Part shown: positions 57,895 through 64,000 of the stretch, piece by piece
Numbering within the stretch: the first letter of the stretch is position 1
Layout: every line of letters begins with the position of its first letter
DNA from: Porites lutea
Taxonomy: Eukaryota > Cnidaria > Anthozoa > Scleractinia > Poritidae
Direction: 5' to 3'
DNA: 64,000 bases
Assembly: GCF_958299795.1 (NCBI RefSeq)
Contig: NC_133213.1
Coordinates: forward strand, 2,967,693-3,031,692
Translations under genes and position numbers: made by a program
Notes under the pieces: generated by a model
Database searches by the model: none
The model's input: only the letters and a program-made list of their open reading frames with translations
Told to the model about the DNA's origin: nothing

Positions 57895-60275
57895 GCGTAA
57901 CTTGGCGTAAATTGCATGTGGTGCGGGGTTTTTTCAAGCTGGATTTTAATTTTCGATTTTAGCGGCAGCTAATCTACGTGGCTTCATTAACCATTCTAAA
58001 ATGTCTTATTTGCCTTCAAGCAAATGACTGAATGATTTTGTAATCGTCTGCCGTGTGATAAAAAATGAATTGTCTTTTCAGCGCCATATCATGATGTGAA
58101 ATAACACTGCTACTGATGTGTTAGAAATCTCACAGCAAACACAAGACAATATAAATTTTTGCACTTCTGTAGAAGCAAAAATAAATTAAACTTCTTTTTA
58201 TCCTTGTGTTAATTAAAAAACTGTTTTATTGAAAATGCAAGTGTTCGTGGTCTTTACAGGCTCAGAGTTTCGGGGCAATTAAACAAAAGATATATATTTA
58301 TTCATGACTGAACTTCCAGGTGATTCCTATTGTTTCATTTCCCCGAGCTTTGGGGTGACGTGTGGTCTGTCTAACAACCTCGTTCCTAGAGTCGAACGAG
58401 AACAAGGTTGATTGAGTATCCCTAAGCTTATTAATAATTCAAGAAGAGAAAACAAAAACAAGCAAATCATTACCGTAACGAAGGTTGAAAAAAATTAATT
58501 ACCACAAAATTTTGCGCACTTTTATTGCTTTGAATTTCTTCAAGAATTATTGTTCATTGAGAAGTTGTATTTGGCAAACACAACATTTAGTGTTTTATCT
58601 GATATCCAGACGCCTTTAAGTCGCTCCTTTCTTTAATGATGTTCGGCTCAACCTAGTACCTAGCCGTTCTCGCCTAGGTCAATCCTGGACTCTACGTGAG
58701 CTGTGACGTCACCGTGAAGGACCTTTCCGAGACTTGGTCTCATGCCCACCCTTTCCCAGACTTCGAGTGGACACTGGGGCAAGAGGGAAAGCCTAAGGCC
58801 TAATAAATTGTGTCCTGCCCAGGCGAGCTGTGACGTCTTAAACAGTCACCCCCACTTACGTACCTCATCTCTCTCTGGCACTTCCTCATCTATCTCATTA
58901 ACTTTGTCCCGCCATCTGGTCAGTTCCGCAGACGCTGAAATGACCAAACGTAAAAGTTATTCAGTCGTCCATAGCATGACTCTGCTAGACAGTCCATCAG
59001 TGTTTCACATGTACGATGCACATGATCATTGCCAGTATGATCACTACTTCTTTCCCGTCTTCAGTCTCCTTGCGTCCTCAGAGAGATGTGGTCCCTGATT
59101 CGCCCCATGTATTAGAGGTAATCAAAACAGTCTTGTGTTCTGGATTCCATGTTATGGCTCTTGATGCTGTAGATTAATTTGATTCCAAGTACTGGATTCC
59201 GGATTCCTTGTCAGTTTACAGCAAGGAACCCCAAAGTGTGACCTCTTTTAATTAATTCACATTCTTTCATGCGGACATTAACCAATCGGAAGTCGAGGAC
59301 AGTTTCCAGCTGGCTTCTGACTGGATTAAATCTGCACGAAAGAAAGTGAATGAATTAAAAGCGGTCACACTTTTGGGCTCCTTGCTGTAATCTTTAGTCT
59401 TTAATCATGGTAATTGCCACTAGCGTTACAAATAATGCTAATCCGGCAATGGAGCGGCTAGCGGTCGCTTAATTTCATGGTATCCAAAAAATGAAAAAAC
59501 AACGATGTAAATTCTATTATTATGTTGAATTAGTAGACACTCTTCGGATGAATTCTGGGTACGATGAAGAACTAACAACGTCAGCTGACAAAGCGTTCCA
59601 TACGGTGATTGCTCTTACATAAAAAGAGTGTTTGTAAGCGTCAACTTAAGAGGATGAGAGTCTGATCTTAAAGTCGTGACTGGCCCTTGTACGGCCATAC
59701 GCAGGCATGGAGATGAGGTCATAGGGAAGGAAGATGTTGACTTGACCTCTATGTATTTTATAAAACATGCCGAGACCTCATATCCTGCGCCTTGACTGCA
59801 GTGAAGGCCAGTTCAAATCAGTAAGCATTCACGAAACGCTACTATAGTCAAGTAATACATCAAGAATGAGACGCAGTATTTCATCGCCAGATGAAACACA
59901 GCTCAACACCGAGAAGAGAGTTGAAAATACGACGCGCAGCGGAAAATTTTTGACGAACTTCGAGGTGTTTCATCTGGTGATGAAACACTGTCGAATGCTT
60001 GATATTACTTCTCAAACAAAAGGATTTTAGAAGGAGAAATTAAGGATGCAAAAATGAGCTGTTTTTCATTTTATTTCCAAACACTCATTAAACATTAATG
60101 TCATTTGTATTTTCTTTACGAATTATTAATGAGTTTAAGGTTTCAGAGTCTCAGACTGTCTTAGATTACCTTACGTGGGGCTATATATCTTTCATTTGGC
60201 CTTTCCGCCTAAAAACGGAACCGGTGTGTACAGGTATTAACATTGTTATTAATTATTTTGGTTGATCTTTATCCA
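57895..60275. other. Left flank of C3
   Basis: Module at about 57895-58158; small MQVFVVF frame from 58235; hairpin near 58375-58412; C-specific spacer about 58670-59850 with TGACGTCA at 58704-58711 and an open frame 58742-59098 matching the one at C1; 161-bp foldback at 59850-60010. Confidence 0.5.
59850..60010. mobile_element. 161-bp foldback element (C3 block)
   Basis: Essentially the same sequence as 13478-13638. Confidence 0.65.
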
Positions 60276-61187
60276 TTAATTATTGTTATTTAAGAATTTC
60301 AAAATTTCCCGAAGAATACTTTTGATGGCGTATCGAATATGTCTCATCTTCCAACAGTAAATCAGCGGATTGAGGGAAGAATTGAGAAACAACAATGTCA
60401 AAGTATAGAGAGACAAATGTTCTAACACCCCGGAATGTTCATTGCTACCTTTTGCAGCCGTAGCAATTGCAAGGGTATTTGGTAAATAACAAGCCACAAA
60501 AATTAGGTTCACCAAAAATGAAATTCGCGCAGCCTTCAAAGAAGACTTCAAGAAATGTGAATCAGATGTTCTACCACGTTGAGAGATGCCGGTTGCGGCT
60601 TGAAGTGTTTGGATTAGAGTTTTGTGGCGTCGTGCCACTAACCAAATCTTGCAATAAAAAAATACTGTACCTATGGAGCAAACAGCAACAATAGCTACAG
60701 CAAAGACGACTCTTAAAGTTTTTGGAATCCAGACACTAGCCATCGAAGTAAAAGCACTGAAAAGCCAAATCAGGATCGCAAGAGCAACGACACGCCTGTG
60801 GGTCACAAGTTCATTGTATCTGGGATGAAGACGAATCGCCAAGAATCGGTCCACAGTAAGGGCTGAAACACCAAGGAAAGAAGCATAAAAGAAAACAGCG
60901 CCTGTTTTGTGTATTGCATTGCAAATATTATAGTACGAGTTGCTGTCAGTGTCTGCTTGCAACTCCATGGCAAGACGTGATATATGCAAAGGCTGGACAA
61001 CCAAACCGATTCCAAGATCAGAAACGGCCAAACTCAAAAGCAGTGTTTTTAAAGGCTTGGGCAAAGAAAAAGTCTTTCTCAGCGCCAGAATTGTTAAAAT
61101 GTTCAACATGACGGCAGTGTAAGACAAAAAGGCGTTAAAGATACAGGTCACGGCGCGCGATGTAAAGAGACCTCCAGATTCCGTCAT
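60276..61187 (-). CDS. C3: rhodopsin-like GPCR, family C (recent copy of C1)
   Basis: 303-residue receptor from the ATG of MTESGG at 61187; a 23-codon open extension upstream begins only at TTG. D57, Cys89, DRF at 113-115, CYLP and NSSLNPLIYCW are all present. It differs from C1 at scattered residues (for example LHPRYNEL for LHLRYNQL after the DRF, and GVLEHL for GVVEHL before TM7). Intact by reading, next to the broken B4. Confidence 0.88.
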   Translation of the reverse strand: MTESGGLFTSRAVTCIFNAFLSYTAVMLNILTILALRKTFSLPKPLKTLLLSLAVSDLGIGLVVQPLHISRLAMELQADTDSNSYYNICNAIHKTGAVFFYASFLGVSALTVDRFLAIRLHPRYNELVTHRRVVALAILIWLFSAFTSMASVWIPKTLRVVFAVAIVAVCSIGTVFFYCKIWLVARRHKTLIQTLQAATGISQRGRTSDSHFLKSSLKAARISFLVNLIFVACYLPNTLAIATAAKGSNEHSGVLEHLSLYTLTLLFLNSSLNPLIYCWKMRHIRYAIKSILREILKFLNNNN

Positions 61188-61613
61188 TCTTTGATTATAG
61201 TTCCAAAAGTCATGGAGGTCGACTATTGTCGGCTTGTTATTCTTCTTTCTAGCCAAAAAATATTCTAAGGCAAATCACCGGCTGTGTTCAACAACACACG
61301 CATTGGCTAGGGACACGGGCCTCACCGCGCGGGGGCATTCAATTCAACGTCTCGCCAAGCTGGGCAATTAACGAGATGTCTGTTTATTTTTTTTTTCTTG
61401 TAATCCATAAGTCGACCTTAATTGCCAGCCGAGCTGATCATAATGATGGACTGAGCATTTCAAGTTTCTCCACGTAAGGCACCATAATTACTTTCTTTCC
61501 ACCACTTCCGGAGAGAACGTACAGGTGCACCAAATGAGGGTTTAAATTTGAATATTAAAGGCTTTTTTAGTGTTAATAGGAAACGGAAGAAGTAGCAAAT
61601 AATCGCAGGTACC
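61188..61613. other. 5' flank of C3
   Basis: Matches 14815-15230 with more substitutions than the rest of the block. No gene. Confidence 0.45.
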
Positions 61614-62018
61614 CCAAGCTCACGAAAGAGAATCATTGTTACGTAACAGAACTATTATATGGGTTTGTATGGGGATTTTACCGATCGTTTTTTAGGACAC
61701 TAAATAGAAATAAAAATACATCAAAACTTCTTACCTTTCGATCCCCGTTTTATTCATGGTATGGTCTGAGCATCGCATGGAAAGGCAGGTGAACAACGGC
61801 AGAACTAAAACTCGCTAGAATCGCGCTTAAATGGCCAGAAATGCTAGGAACATACCATGAATAAAACAAGTACGCAAGGTAAGAAGTTTTGATATATTTT
61901 TATTTTTTATTTTAGTGCCCTAAATAACTATCGCTAAAATCCCCTTACCAACCTTTATAATATTTCTGATTTCTGTTACGCAACAACGATTCTCAGTCCG
62001 GAGCTTGGGGTACCTGTG
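61614..62018. repeat. Foldback element FB, copy 10
   Basis: Complete; left outer arm reads CGCAGGTACC. On the 3' side of A7. Confidence 0.8.
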
Positions 62019-63514
62019 GCGTAACTAATCGTAAATTGCTTGTGGTGTACCAAGCTGGATTTTAATTTTCGATTTTAGCTGCAGCTAATCTACGTGGCTT
62101 CATTAACCATTCTAAAATGTTTTATTTACCTTCAAGCCAATGACTGCATGATTTTGTAATCGTCTGCCGTGTGATAAATAATTAATTGTCTTTTCAGCGC
62201 CACATCATGATGTGAAATAGCACTGCTATTGATGTGTTAGAAATCTCACAGCAAACACAAGACAATATAAATTTTTGCACTTCGATAGAAGCAAAAATAA
62301 ATTAAACTTCTTTTGTATTGTACCACTAAAAGAAAAAAAAATTGATCCTTGTGTTAATTATAAAACTGTTTTATTGAAAATGCAAGAGTTCGTGGTCTTT
62401 ACAGGCTCAGAGTTTTGGGGCAATAAAACAAAAGATGTATATTTATTCATGACTGAACTTCCAGGTGATTCCTATTGTTTCATTTCCCCGAGCCTTGGGG
62501 TGACGTGTGAATTATTGCAGTGGTCTGTCTAACGACCTCGTTCCCAGAGTCCTTAAACTCGACTTACTCCGTCGAGCGAGAACGAGGTTGTTTGAGTATT
62601 CCTAAGCTCATTAATTATTCATGAAAAGAAAACAAAAACTGGAAATCACTACCGTAACGGAGGTTGGAAAATATTAATTACCACAAAATTTTGCGAACTT
62701 TCATTGCTTTGAATTTCTTCAAGAATCATTGTTCATTGAGAAGCTGTATTAAACACAACATTTAGTGTTTTATCTGATATCCAGACGCCTTTAAGTCGCT
62801 CCTTTCTTGAAGGATGTTCGGCTTAGCATAGTCCCTAGCTGAGAATTTAGGACATGATCACACAGAATGTATTTGCTTGATATTTTATCAACTTCCCCTC
62901 ACTACTTCTATAGTAAATGAATAGGGGCGACAAAGGAGAATTTTAATATTGATCCTAGGGTTTAAAGGGTCAAGGATGATGACTTTGATCGCTCTTCATG
63001 ATCTTAACTTTATTAGTTAAAACTAGTACTTACATAACAAATCGTGCATCATTTTTTCCTAATTTAAACTTAATATTTTCGTGAGGTTTATTAATCGATT
63101 CGCCTGAAAATTCTACCTTAAGTCAGACTGTTATACATGTATGTCATTCAAAAAATGATAATCATAAAAAACTAAGAATTTCTAATTTATAGGTTACAGG
63201 TGTACGAGGTTATCTGCATACTATTGTTTTTAGATTAAAGTTCTAACTTCCGCCAATTTTTTGTCACCCGAATAAAAGTGCAATTTATAATAAAAACAAA
63301 CCTAATAGCAAAAGTTACAGTACGTTTTGCGTTTTTATATGTAATAAAGGACGAATAAGGCCATTAAGAACGAATAAATCGGGAAACAAACAAATGTTTA
63401 GGTCTATCGTTTAAATATGACACAGGAAAACCGTTATAACTTCCTGCACGATGAGTGTACAGACTAGACAGGCCATGTCATTTTTCAAAGGCTGATTTAC
63501 TGAGTTAGTAAAAT
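62019..63514. other. Left flank of A7
   Basis: Module at about 62019-62275; small frame starting MQEFVVFTGS at 62381, open for about 50 codons; hairpin near 62529-62590; A-type 3' spacer. Confidence 0.5.
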
Positions 63515-64000
63515 TTAACCTTCTTGAATCTGATTCTGACTTGCGAATATGTTGCGCAGAATCTTCTTGATAGCGCATCGGATGTGTCTAAACTTCCAGC
63601 AGTAAACCAGAGGAACGAGGGATGAACTCAAATATAGTAGCGTGTGAGTGTAAATAAACATATGTTTCCCCACCTTATTTCTCTGTGTCTCCAAGATCAC
63701 AATAGCGATTGGCAAATGGCAGGCCAGAAACAACAGATAGACGTAAAAGGTACCAACTGCTGTTTTTCTCACTCTTTGAAAATTTGATCGGTTTTCTTCG
63801 TTCGGTGCCACTGCTTGGGTTAGCTGTGCATGAACTTGAACGGTGTGGCGACGTACGGCAATGTAAATCTTGAAATATATTAGACCCATGGTAAGGAGAC
63901 AAACCAATGCCACAGTCACCGCTGCAAGGTTACAAACATATCCACCGCTCACAACACCGGTTAGGGCTAGGAAAGCACTGAGAAGCCAGCTTAAGATCAC
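63515..64000 (-). CDS. A7: rhodopsin-like GPCR, family A (5' part outside window)
   Basis: The last 161 or so residues of a family A receptor, matching residues 143-303 of A1: TM4 with LSWLLSAF, loop 2 with SGGYVCNL, TM5, CHLP in TM6, SSSLVPLVYCW in TM7 and the SQNQIQEG tail. It is closest to A6. Open to the window edge; intactness upstream cannot be judged. Confidence 0.88.
   Translation of the reverse strand: MILSWLLSAFLALTGVVSGGYVCNLAAVTVALVCLLTMGLIYFKIYIAVRRHTVQVHAQLTQAVAPNEENRSNFQRVRKTAVGTFYVYLLFLACHLPIAIVILETQRNKVGKHMFIYTHTLLYLSSSLVPLVYCWKFRHIRCAIKKILRNIFASQNQIQEG

Overview
The window is animal nuclear DNA, AT-rich, most likely from an anthozoan cnidarian such as a stony coral. This rests on the intronless rhodopsin-like (class A) GPCR genes, a tRNA-derived SINE of a type I recall from cnidarians, and many foldback/MITE elements. 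The species cannot be named from sequence alone.

The window is one tandem GPCR array with 16 receptor loci in four related families. Family A (minus strand, 303 aa, DRF, TM7 motif FPLVY or VPLVY instead of NPxxY) has seven loci: A1 1534-2445, A2 5682-6668, A3 17332-18243, A4 31439-32350, A5 35894-36805, A6 44213-45124 and A7 63515-64000 (cut by the window edge). Family B (plus strand, about 317 aa, DRL, NPFLY) has four: B1 8960-9913 is intact, while B2 21475-22417, B3 40205-41152 and B4 55334-56288 each carry one lesion. Family C (minus strand, 303 aa, DRF, NPLIY) has three: C1 13903-14814, C2 26482-27393 and C3 60276-61187. Family D (plus strand, 285 aa) has two: D1 48272-49129 is intact and D2 52502-53359 carries two opposite frameshifts. 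The order is A1 A2 B1 C1 | A3 B2 C2 | A4 A5 B3 | A6 [D1 D2] B4 C3 | A7, so an (A)ABC unit has been copied several times.

Most of the intergenic DNA is also duplicated. Every A, B and C locus has, on its left side, a conserved non-coding module of about 260 bp in the same orientation, whichever way the gene points. At all ten minus-strand (A and C) loci a foldback element of about 410 bp (terminal CACAGGTACC...GGTACCTGTG) lies just left of this module. The B loci lack it. Near-identical blocks are about 7.5-15.2 kb versus 53.7-61.6 kb (B1+C1 and B4+C3) and about 1-3.8 kb versus 29.7-33.7 kb (A1 and A4). The A3 and A5 blocks also pair.

The D genes lie in a 7.7 kb block that interrupts a small inverted-repeat element. 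That element is present uninterrupted at 7395-7779, at the matching place beside A2. Other inserts are a palindromic CpG-rich MITE, a 161 bp foldback in each C unit, a 587 bp inverted-repeat element just upstream of D1, SINE pieces at 27.9-28.3 kb, a minisatellite at 29.45-29.7 kb and a TATC/TGTC microsatellite at 39.1 kb.

The proteins look like seven-helix cell-surface receptors. Ligands cannot be assigned from sequence. The mix of intact, singly broken and partly duplicated genes resembles a fast-turnover chemoreceptor-type repertoire, but that role is inference.
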